DNA of 13,024 bases from Halocafeteria seosinensis (lineage: Eukaryota > Sar > Bigyra > Bicosoecida): the NCBI GenBank assembly GCA_001687465.1, contig LVLI01000166.1, positions 64,001-77,024 on the forward strand. The letters run 5' to 3'. Under the pieces are notes generated by a model. The model was given only the letters and a program-made list of their open reading frames with translations, was not told the DNA's origin and searched no databases. Positions 1 to 9,278 of this stretch are shown one piece after another (the first letter of the stretch is position 1; each line of letters begins with the position of its first letter). A program made the translations under genes and the position numbers.

Positions 1-1083
1 CAGTCGTAGTAGGAACAGATCGTTGCGGTGGAGTTCGGTTTGCTTCATCAGATTCTGACTCACTCTCTTGAGGACCGCCTTCGTCAGGAGGTTCATCATA
101 GTCCTCGAAGGCAATAGCATTGGACACATCGTCGTCATTACTATCCGTAACTTGGGGAGCATCGCGTTGTTGTCGTGACCTTTTACTACCTGGAGATGAC
201 CTCCTCGAACTAGCAGGGGTTGCTGCCTGCCCTCCTGATGCAGCATTTCCTGGAGGGGTAGATGAATTCGCTTCTCCGAAAGAAACCCTTTTTTCTGCAT
301 CTTAGACAGAAGTGCAGAACATTGCATTAAACATAGGGTAGAGGGGAACGTCAAACGACAATCGCTTACCTCCACGGGGGGCCGCACTTCGGTAGGAATC
401 ACCTGTTCGCTCGCCGAAAGAATTACCAAATGTTGACTTGTCAGGAGTAGACTGCCCTGATCGTTTGGACATAGGTGTCGTTGTGGCTGAGGTAATTGTC
501 GACGTGTCCCCATCTGCAAGACCGGAAGGCATATCAGGCATGTCAAAGTGTAGGAATACGGTAGCCAAAGATATGTGAAATTACTGACCAAAATAGTCAC
601 TCAGCTCATCGAATCCATCGTCTCCCTTTGATACAGCCGTGGGGAGAGTCACACCAGACCGTCTGCAAAAAATATGCACATCAACATGTGTTCAAAGTGT
701 GTGTTTATAGGCAGCACTAAGTCTGACCGTTAAGCAGCTTACCTTCCCACAAGTTCAAAGCCACGGTTCGTCGTTTGTCGCCCAGATCCCTGACCAGACA
801 CAACAGAGAAATGCATTTCAGTGCCAAACAGATCATCCAGAGTAAATAAAATAACACCAGATATTTGCTTGAGGCCATTAAAAGGCCCTCTAACGGTTGC
901 AACCCACAACCATCAGGCAGATGCCTAAAGAGGTTCGGTTTACCCGATTTCCCACTTGGTTTAGAGCACGATACGACAACAATAGACATAAGGTTCAGTA
1001 TGGAAAGGTATAAAGCATCTACGTACCACTCGTCGATGGCCAAATCGCTCTCTGCGATGGCCAGAATCCACCGCCGCGGACAT
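1..1083 (-). CDS. CENP-C/Mif2-like kinetochore protein, N-terminal part (5 exons, runs off left edge)
   Basis: Predicted exons on the minus strand are 1083-1027, 789-743, 662-589, 513-370 and 294-1, giving about 205 residues. All phases agree. Donors are GTACGT, GTAAGC, GTCAGT and GTAAGC, and each acceptor ends in CAG. Residues about 31-60 carry ELVGRRSGVTLP and, after a short gap, GFDELSDYF. This matches the N-terminal conserved block of fungal Mif2 (basic R-[KR]-[ST]-G, then an acidic-aromatic D-[DY]-F/Y-F end). In yeast that protein links CENP-A nucleosomes to the outer kinetochore. The rest is disordered: Ser/Thr/Pro-rich, with two KR-[LV]-SF-like stretches, a basic patch (GSKRSRQQR, possible NLS) and an acidic tail. 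The diagnostic CENP-C motif and cupin domain would lie beyond the window, so the family call rests on the N-terminal block alone. Exon 1 (start at 1083) is the least certain. Confidence 0.58.
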
Positions 1084-1183
1084 GGTTTTCTCCACCTGAA
1101 GAGGCTCTCAAATGAGGCACAACTGTTGAAGTAAGTGGACACCTCAAGCTCTCAAGCGATACTGTGTGTCACTCCGAAGCACT
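1084..1183. promoter_or_regulatory. Putative bidirectional promoter between CENP-C-like and Miro genes
   Basis: Only 100 bp separate the predicted start codon of the minus-strand CENP-C-like gene (ATG at 1083-1081) from that of the plus-strand Miro gene (ATG at 1184). Both 5' untranslated regions and core promoters must overlap here or extend into the opposite gene. I see no convincing TATA box. The inference depends on both first exons being correct. Confidence 0.4.
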
Positions 1184-4100
1184 ATGACAGGACTGAAGCG
1201 TACAAAGACAACCCGTGATGACGCTACAACTGATATATATGATTCTCTTGGTAAGTGGACGAAAAGATTGACGCCTCGGCAAAATGGACAACTTTTACGG
1301 GTAGTCTTTCCCCCTTAGTTTATTGTATACGCCACCAGTGGGTTGAAATTTGCCTCTCAATTTCGTTCCCTAAATGGTGTGTCTTCGCTTCGACTTTGTG
1401 CCTGTCAATCGTGTATGAACGCGCAAAGGAGGCGTGGAAAGAGTGCTTAACGCTTGTTGAAAGGCGTACTTTAAAAACTCACCCCCCAAGGAAGAAGTCG
1501 TTCCTGGGCTAATCCTCTGTGAACACTTCGTTTTCCAGACGAAGCCCTGATGCGTAGTTATAATGGAAATGAGGGAAACGGCGGCAACGGGAATGGGAGC
1601 ATGGTAGCGCATGAATCAGCTAACTTCGGATCAGTTCTCAACACGAATGAGGAACCAATTCGGCTTTTGTTTGTGGGGGACGGTAAGTGTTTTCATTTCT
1701 ATTTTTTTTTTGGAGGTTGTAGTTTTGTTTCGCCAGCGTTGGGAATTCGATCAGCGCATTTTCTTTCTGTCATCGCGAACCCGCCCGCGTTCAATCCGCT
1801 TATGTATGTTGATCTTTGCAGTCGGAGTGGGGAAGTCCACATTCATTCAAACGTACATCGAAGATGCCTATGTGGAGAACGTGAGTAAAATTAACCATCG
1901 TAGAACGATAGGTGAGGACTGATACACTGCCGGCTATACCTACTCTGCAGATTGTACCGTCTGTAGTCGAGCCGATCCAATTTGACTCGAGATTAGGCAA
2001 GATCGAGTTCCACGACTCTGGGGAAGATGTAGCACAGTCACAAGATACATTACACAGGCAAATAGAGGATGTATGCGAAAATTTATCGAATGGATATTTA
2101 GAGAAACACTGTTTTTTTATTCGTTCTGGTGAATGATGTTGCAGATTCGTCCACATCTGGTGGTACTCTGTTTCGTGATGGATGACACTTACGTCATGCA
2201 GCGTCTGGAGCAGTATTGGCTTCCTGCCTTAGAAAGCTGTCCATTACAAGCTCGAGTAATGCTACTAGCCCTTAAGCAAGATGCAGGATTAGGTTCACCA
2301 GGCGTATCTGGCACTGAGGGGAGCGGGGACAGCGATTCGGGTGGCCACTCAGCACATTTTGAGGAACTTACGAATCGATATATGCAGGATTTCAAGTGTG
2401 TCGCTCTAGGTACTTGGGCATGCGCCAGTGCTAGCGTCGAATCTGTAGGTGAGGCGGTACTTGCTATGGCCTATATGGTTTGTTTCCCCAATCATCCTCT
2501 GTTTGACGAGGATCTCGGCGTGCCTACTCCCGAATTTCAACGAGCTATTGCTCGCATCTTTCGCTGTCTTGATTCCGATCACGATGGCATTCTGAGGCCC
2601 AGTGATATTGCGTTTCAACAAAACCAGGTGTTTGGTCTAAGCCTCGGCGATACTAGCCAAGTTGAGCCTATTATTGATGCTGTAGCTTTCCGTGACCCAG
2701 GCGGAGTAGCTGCCAACCCTAAAGGCCTTTACGAGGATGGATTCTGCACCATGCATACTGAGCATGTGCTAGAGGGACAGTCTGATCCTGCTTGGGCAGT
2801 GCTCAAGTGCTTCCATTATGACTACGAATATGCATTGAATAGATCATCCAATCAGGACTACCGCACGCAGGCACGGCAGCGTGAAGACTGTGCGCGACCT
2901 GATGAATTGCATCTAGCAACGCCACTGGAGTATCTGACTTATCCAATCCCACTTCACTTCGACCAATGTTTGACGTTAAGTCCCGCCGGTCGGTCGTTCA
3001 TCGTTGACCTATTCAACTTGTATGCCCAGGACGGTAACGACATTGACGCTCATCATCTTCAGCATGGTACTACGACCCCATCTTTATTGACACCTTCAGC
3101 AATTGATAGAATATTTTGCACATTGAAACATGGTACGAAAGACAACAACGGTGGTAGAGTAACGGGAAACATGTCTGAAGTTTCAGATTACGTGGTTTAT
3201 GGGGATCGTGGGCATCCGTTTGGTGCGGAATTCCCTTGGAATGTGTCTCACGGGACTTTGCCTCCTCAGACGGCGCAGCAGGATCATATGAGAGCACTCG
3301 ATATAGCCGGAACATATGACACGGGATATGCCGTTGAGGCGGGCCGACTGCAGAGAAGGGTGGATAGGATCAAGGACAAATTAGAGCAGCGGCAGCGACG
3401 GTTAGACAGAGCACGAAAACACCTTGAATCGCGAGAGCAAGGTGCGACATCATACGAAAGCGACGTGGCAAACGGCGAGGAAAACCCCTCGGAGTTAGAT
3501 GACAAATCGTTTTCAAGGCTATCTGTGGACGAGCTGCGTAGCTTAGAGGCTTCTTTGGTATCGGAATGTGAAGAGTTGTCCCAAGAACAAGAACGGGCGG
3601 AGCACGAAGCGGAGCAGGCGGCAAATGACTTACCTGTAAGAAGGTGGTGCCTAACTCTAGGGAACTGGCTGGGTCTATGGGAAATGTTGGCTTCGACGCA
3701 GCCAGCAGTAGCGTTGAAATGCATGTACCAGCTAGGGTTTGCCACTGCGGTCCCGAAGGAAACTCTGGCAAACGCTCTTGAAGATATCCGATCTCATCAG
3801 GAGGAAGTCTCCCTGCTTCAAGGACCATCTGCTATTGTCCAGAAAATTCGAGGGGCCGAAGATGATGTGGGCGTACATCCTGGAGTCATTCGTGTATCTG
3901 ATCCGTCTGCACCAAACAATAATCATGTTGGCCCGTTGAGTCCTGCTCAAATTCTAGCTCTAAGTCAGCAGCATGAGCACATGCCACGGTTAACGCTGAA
4001 CCCTTCTCCAGCGTTTGCGCCATCCATACGGAAGAAGTCTGAAAAAATACTGCAGAATGTTCAAGTGTCAGCAAAACTGTCTTTTCCTCGCGGTAGTCAG

Positions 4101-5030
4101 TTCTCCGTTGTTGACGTGTTTGGTGGTTCGGTAGCATCCAATGCGGGAATGCGACGGGATACTTCTACGGGGTCGTGGCTGGGTTTGCTTGGTAGTTTCG
4201 GTCAGCCCGTAGGCGAACTCCCGCCTCTTGGCAATGGACCTACAAGGCGCATATTCGTCATGGGGAGTAAAGGGTGTGGCAAGACTACCCTCTCCTTGCA
4301 TGCTTTACATCAGCGTGATATGCTAGGTAGATATCATGAGGAGCAGTCAGGATCACCCCGACATTGTGTGATGGTAGCTCCAGAGGTGGACGAACAGAAG
4401 GAGAAGGAAGCTTCGAGGGACAATAACCAGTCTTGGGAGGAGCGCCGTCTGGAACTAGCTCTTTATCCTGCTTATCTCGTCATCACCGAATGGGCTGAAA
4501 GCGAAATGAATACTGCGCTGGATCAAGCTGCCAGCCAATGTGATGTTTTAACCTTGGTGGTTGACCCAGCTAGTTCAGACTCAGTGGAATTTGTACGCTC
4601 TGTAATCTCTGCGGTACCAGACTCTGTACCGACTACAATAGTGCTTTCTCAAAGGGATGAAAATGCACGAAATGCAGAACTAGAAGAATATATCGATTCT
4701 CTTGAGGTAGAGCAATTCGAATTCAGACCGTACGGGAATGCAAGTATATCTAGGAGCCGGATGATGCGGGGCTTCTGGAAATACGTCGGACACCTCTCGT
4801 TACACCCCTCTTGGGACAACCCGATGACCGACGAGAGAAGGGAAGCTATAGAAAAGGCCAAGTGGTTATATAGAATAAGATTAGGTTCAGCTATGATAGC
4901 TGCCTCCTTAATGGCTGGCGGCGTAGGCTATTTCGTCTACAAGAACAGAGACTCCGTACAACAATTTCTGAAAGACACAAGAAATTTCGTGAGTACGACT
5001 GTTAACAGGATCATCGGCGGAAGAAGTTAA
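1184..5030 (+). CDS. Mitochondrial Rho GTPase (Miro/Gem1), enlarged, 5 exons
   Basis: Predicted exons are 1184-1250, 1539-1682, 1822-1880, 1951-2070 and 2145-5030 (1091 aa). The introns of 288, 139, 70 and 74 nt all begin GT and end AG, with consistent phases. Splicing rebuilds the first P-loop (GDVGVGKST, residues 69-77) across intron 2. Next come a G3-like HDSGED, the Miro-typical QYWLPALES, a weak G4 (ALKQD, lacking Asn) and a SAS G5. A canonical EF-hand loop DSDHDGILRPSD lies at 273-284. The second EF-hand region (around YAQDGNDIDAHH) is degenerate. A long coiled coil at about 529-625 precedes the Miro segment LTLGNWLGLWEML near 632. The C-terminal GTPase has GSKGCGKTT (837-845). A tail anchor follows at about 1043-1063, then a short basic-rich end. 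In known Miro proteins this layout anchors the outer mitochondrial membrane and governs calcium-dependent transport and morphology. The usual length is about 600-660 aa. Confidence 0.93.
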
Positions 5031-5037
5031 TTGGAGC
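5031..5037. other. 7-nt gap between convergent stop codons
   Basis: Miro ends with TAA at 5028-5030. The kinase-IFT57 gene on the opposite strand ends with TAG read from 5040-5038. Seven nucleotides remain between them. Both 3' untranslated regions and polyadenylation signals therefore have to lie within the opposite gene's coding sequence. Confidence 0.9.
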
Positions 5038-8000
5038 CTACGTATTGATATCATCTGGAAGCGAGTCCTCATCCGACCCTGTTTCGTCGCCGCTCCCAAG
5101 CTTGTTAGCTTGTTGGACTCGAATGCCGTCGAGTCGCTGCATACTGATGCCTACTCTCAATTGAAGATCGCAGTTTTCCCTCCGTAGCTTCGTGAGGGCG
5201 AGGCGAATCTGCTGTACTGGTTGCGTATCAGAGATGCCTTGTCCTTTGTTGTGTAGCTGCTCGTTAACTTCCTGCAGTTGTTCTTCTATGTGCGATGCTT
5301 CTGTCGATAACTGAGTGACAGTTTCTTGTAATTTTCCAATATAATCGCGGTGATGCCTCGCGTGTCGGAAAAGTTCGGATAATTCTTGGAGTAGTCCACT
5401 ATCTTGGTTTCCATACATTCGGTTAATGAATTTCTCAGCATTCACTACCTTTCTTATAACATCTTCGTACTCTTGTGACAATGAAGATAGTGTTTTAAGT
5501 ATATCAGGTAGTCTTAGTCCGACTGAGGGATTGTAGAGTCGATCCAGGGTTGTATTCGCATTGTCGGCGTGCTTTCTCCAATCTGAAGCTCTATACCTAT
5601 CAGTAGCAATTTCTCCTCTCCGCTGCCGTAAACGTGGAGCTACGCGTTCAACCTCTTTCTCCCAATCCGCAGGGTTAACAACAGGCTCGAAAATATCGGA
5701 GCCTTGTTTCGATTCGGAGACCTCTGGAGGCTCCGCCTCCACTAGATCAGCGTACCACGCTTCTTCCGAATCAGAGGATGCATCCTGTTCTCCCATAATC
5801 TCTAAATCATCCCCATCTACCTCGTAAACGTCAGAACTGGGAAGATCTCCGCCTACTCTGGGAGGATGCCATGTCAAATTCTGCGATTTTATTGCAACCC
5901 GCGATAGCCACCACAAAACGAAGCAACAGTCCGGTCCGTAACCCTTCGATATTTTATGTGGTCGTAAATCAGGTAGTCGTTCAGTGAAGCTCTGACTAAG
6001 TTGATTCAGTTGCTGAAGAACTGCCCCAGCCACTGTATAGGGCGAATGTACCGCAAGGTCGTCACCCAAACCGAAATAATCCCCATTCAACTCGCCAAGG
6101 TGGTTCTCGTCATGACGAGAAACAGACACTGCATTTGGACGCGGACACGACGCCAAGGAGTATAGCCAAGCAGCAAGCTTTACAAAGATCCTTAATTGAT
6201 GAGTGTTGGATTCGCCAGGCTGTGCCCCGTTATCCATGTCGAAATCACGGCACCGGGTAGCGAAAAAGAAGTGAGGCAAAGGTTCCATCTCCATGCGGTG
6301 GCAGAAATGCCTTTCGTAATCGAGACTACTCAAATTAGAGAAAAGAGAATGCGACAGTGCCACTGAATCCAGTTGTTCACGTTTATGCCCGGTAGTTTCG
6401 CCATCACCTGGGACATCTCCACGTGCCCGGTTATCTGGCTTCTCGTCGGCTTTAGCTTCGGAGTTATCCTGAGCAAGAGACTTCCTTTTGGAGCCTCTAG
6501 ATTTTCTTGAGACAGGCTCCTGCACAACTTGGTTGGTTTTGCCCTGTTGAGCTGGGAGACCTGCGCTCTCAATGTCCTTGCTGATCAAAGATCGCTTTTC
6601 AGGCTTTGCAACTCTGTCCTCTCTCTCCTCATAGGGGCTTGCATTGTTTGGCGGAGCATGATTTTCAGTGGTGGTTGTTGGCTGAGTTCTTGCAGCACTG
6701 GTGATGGTGCCTGCGCCCATACTGCGCTTGGACATCGATCTCGTCGGAGACTGATTGGAGGACGCAGATTTACTCTCCGCCACCGACCCAGCCGTAGATG
6801 TCTCGGGAGCGCTAGTATCTGTCTCGGTTTCCCTGGTCGGGAGACTCGGGCCGTGTCCGTCACCAGGTAGCGCATTGTGTTCACCATCCAGTTTTCGAAG
6901 ATCCTCATTGGACGCTGTCTGACCAACTTGGTAGTTCCCTCCATGCCCACTCTGACCTTCTTGCGACGTCTCCCTGGAGGTTTCTTGTACGGAAGGGTTG
7001 TTCTCTAATTTCTTTTCCATATCATGGGCCTTCTGAGCTACGTATCGTGCATCTGGACGTTTTGAAGGATCCCCTTGAAGCATTTGGTCTACTAAATCGC
7101 GTAATTCACTTGAATAGACCGACGAAATCGGAGGATAGCTGCCATTTGTTATCTTTTGAAACAGACCATAAAGGTTTAATCCTTCTTCTTTGAAGGGACT
7201 GCGTAACATAGCAAGTTCGTATAACAAACATCCTAAACTCCAAACATCCGAGCTCCACTCGTATCCCTTGCCCTGTAGTACCTCGGGGCTCATGTAAAGA
7301 GGAGTCCCAACTTTAGAAAACGCTTCTAAAGTATGCTCTGAAAGAAATCGCCCAAGTCCAAGGTCGCCCACCTTCACTTTCCCGTCTCGAGTCAAAAAGA
7401 TGTTCGCTGGTTTCAGATCGCGATGCATCACTCTTCTCTCATGCATGTGGGCTACAGCATCGGCTATTTGCGCAAAGTATCGCCATATTACCCTTTCGTC
7501 AAATCTTGCCTCCCGCTCGCGTGCTTTACGTAACTGTCGTTTCAAGTCACCCGCCTGCGGAGATACAGAAAGAGCAACAGCTCATAAGTATATACCCCTA
7601 ACAACAGGTTGGGCATATGCAGCATACTTCAGCATATTCAAAGGCTAGAATGAGCTCTTTATTAACGATGAAACTTTCTAGGTAAGCGATTATGTTTTGA
7701 TGACCCAGGCTGTTAACAAGACTAATTTCCCGAAAGCATTTCTCTCTGAGTCACAAGTCGTAATTAAGAATTTTTATTAGAGATGAGGTTGTCCTTGTGT
7801 GATAGAGAACGTACCTGCTCTTTTCATCCATCATGTCAAAAATTTGGATTTTCTTCAATGCTACTGGCAATCCATCACTCTTGCGTCTCGCCCTATATAC
7901 CGTCGAAAACTTCCCTTTACCTGTTCGACTACAAAACAACTTGATAGTCTATTTCCCCAGGAACAGCTTCTCTGAAAACATACCTATGGCTTTCACCACT

Positions 8001-8464
8001 TCATAATGGTCAAGCTTTGTGTCCGAAACCTCTACGATAGGCTGCCCATCTCTCGTCCGTATCACAGTTTCTTCATTCTTCGGAGTATCCAAGGCACCCG
8101 CTGCTGCATTCGGTGTAGGTATATCACCCGCGTCTTCTCCTTTGCTGATTGGCCTTTCTATGTATTCTAGATTCGGAGGTATCTGCTTTTCTACCGGAGT
8201 TGACTCTTTCTTCCCAGAAGGAGGTCGTGTCGTGCCAGAGCCAACCGGAGTTTCATTGCGCTGGGCGGTCTTTGTTGTTGCACCTGCACTCGACGACGTA
8301 GTTGCTGAAGCCGGTGGTGAAGCTGCATTTCCTGTTTTATCCGGATTCTGCCGCGTTCGAGCTTGCTCCGCCTCCCTCGAGTGGCCATTTTGCGGCTTGG
8401 ATGCACCCTTTCTGGCACCACCGCCTCTTCCACGGGCGTTCCGGGAGCCAGACTGAGTCGACAT
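5038..8464 (-). CDS. NIMA-related kinase (NEK6/7-type) fused to intraflagellar transport protein IFT57
   Basis: Predicted exons are 8464-7984, 7920-7815, 7745-7628 and 7554-5038 (1073 aa). Introns of 63, 69 and 73 nt have donors GTATGT, GTACGT and GTATGC, and splicing yields an unbroken kinase. Residues 1-153 are disordered and Ser/Thr/Pro-rich. The kinase spans about 154-415: IGKGKF glycine loop at 160-165, VALKK with Lys183, HRDLKPAN at 279-286, DLGLGRF from 299, a candidate activating Ser315, and GTPLYMSPE ending at 326. VALKKIQIFDMMDEK is typical of NEK6/7. A Ser/Thr/Glu-rich linker fills about 420-635. Residues about 636-1045 match a whole IFT57: an N-terminal calponin-homology-like part (LDYERHFC, LAAWLYSL, KISKGYGPDCCFVL), an acidic stretch, DWEKEVERVAP, SDWRKHAD, then a coiled coil that in IFT57 binds IFT20, ending near LTKLRRENCDLQLRVGI. 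Exon 4 has no stop or obvious intron between kinase and IFT57. Roles expected from the families: mitotic/ciliary kinase and IFT-B subunit. Confidence 0.9.
6346..7008 (-). other. Linker joining the kinase and IFT57 regions of the fusion
   Basis: About 220 codons lie between the last kinase helix (near RPDARYVAQKAHDMEKK) and the first IFT57 helix (LFSNLSSLDYE). The segment is hydrophilic and rich in Ser, Thr, Glu, Gln and Asn, with basic Ser-containing patches (SPTRSMSKRSMG, SRKSRGSKRKS) that could be phosphorylated. It keeps one open frame with protein-like composition. This argues against it being a retained intron or an intergenic spacer. The first internal ATG before the IFT57 region is at 6735-6733. 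Confidence 0.75.
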
Positions 8465-8886
8465 TCCTCCTTGCAGATTGGTGTGTCCGTCCTTCAGTGC
8501 CGAAACGGGTACGAATACGGGGCTTTCTCGATAAATGTCATCAAACGTTTAGGCCATAGTTCACATTTGAAGCAGAGGGGCCATCCTACTGTGAGAGAAT
8601 GAAAGCATTCCCATAGACCCGTCCTTCCCAAAATCATATAAAGTTAGAAAAGGACGGCATGTAAGACATTACGATGACACTATACACGACTGTGTGGATG
8701 CTATACACTGTTCCCTCTGGACGGAGGACAGAGGGTCCTACAGCCGGATCGGGGGTGCAGTCTATAGAAGGTAGACGAAAAGTTTGTCGCATTTGTGTCC
8801 AGGCCGGGCAGGCCCTCAAGGGGAGCTCGTAGAGGCGTGTGGAAGACGGGAAAAGTGACAGTCGAGCCAGAAGGAGGGCAATACCG
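8465..8886. other. Spacer upstream of the kinase-IFT57 gene, no gene seen
   Basis: This stretch lies 5' of the kinase-IFT57 start (minus strand) and presumably holds its promoter. Only short, unconvincing reading frames are present on either strand. I see no RNA gene, splice-bounded exon or recognisable promoter element. Confidence 0.5.
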
Positions 8887-9214
8887 GAAGGGTATCAACT
8901 CCTCGATCATCACCGCCAGCGGTGCACCGTGCATGGAATCAAGTTGAACCTCAAGAACATTTCCAACTGTTCTGGAACTTCAACAAAACACGAATGGATT
9001 GCAACACATTGTCTACAGCACACCGGATGAACGAAGGGCATCAATTCCTCGATCATCAGTGTCAGCGGTGCATCGGGGACACACGAATCAAGTTCGTTTC
9101 CGTCTGTCTCTTGTAGACAGTCTCTGTTCTGGAAGTTCAACAAAATACGAAAGGAGTTTACACTGCACTGTACATTCATTGTCTACAAGTTGACTACAAG
9201 ACGCCGGATGAACG
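8887..9214. repeat. Diverged direct repeat, two copies and a partial third
   Basis: Copy 1 starts at 8887 (gaagggtatcaactcctcga). Copy 2 starts at 9033 (gaagggcatcaattcctcga). Each continues through gatcatca, cagcggtgca, atcaagtt, ctgttctgga and ttcaacaaaa. Cattgtctaca near 9007 recurs near 9178, and ccggatgaacg at 9023 recurs at 9204, so a third copy seems to begin and then break off. The spacing changes from 146 to about 171-181 nt, so the copies also differ by indels. On the minus strand the core of both copies reads through a similar short peptide (VMIEELIPF and LMIEELMPF). The reading frames are short, and I do not call a gene. Confidence 0.75.
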
Positions 9215-9255
9215 TTCATTTTCGAGCTCTGGTACATCTAGCAAACATGCAAACA

Positions 9256-9278
9256 ATACACATCACACACACACACTC
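9256..9278. repeat. Short CA microsatellite
   Basis: A run of imperfect CA dinucleotides (acacatcacacacacacac) lies between the diverged direct repeat and the following repeat array. It carries no coding signal and is probably length-variable. Confidence 0.8.

Noticed and set aside
302-568. 88-residue minus-strand open frame as a standalone gene
   Set aside because: Both ends cross good splice sites (acceptor at 514, donor at 369). Only the middle is coding, as an exon of the CENP-C-like gene.
3284-3828. Two minus-strand open frames of about 150 codons inside Miro
   Set aside because: They are antisense to the coiled-coil coding region of Miro, with no conserved motif. The plus-strand frame is strongly supported.
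6346-7008. Two separate genes (NEK kinase and IFT57) placed head to tail, with the linker as intergenic DNA
   Set aside because: The kinase has no stop codon after its last helix, and the frame stays open for about 220 codons with protein-like, non-random composition. A fusion is the simpler reading, though transcript data should settle it.
8019-8456. 145-codon plus-strand open frame
   Set aside because: It is antisense to the low-complexity N-terminal exon of the kinase-IFT57 gene and has no independent support.
7949-8464. Open frame read on to FSEKLFLGK at the end of the first kinase exon
   Set aside because: Those last residues lie in the intron. Splicing at 7984/7920 restores the kinase glycine loop IGKGKFSTVY, which the read-through destroys.
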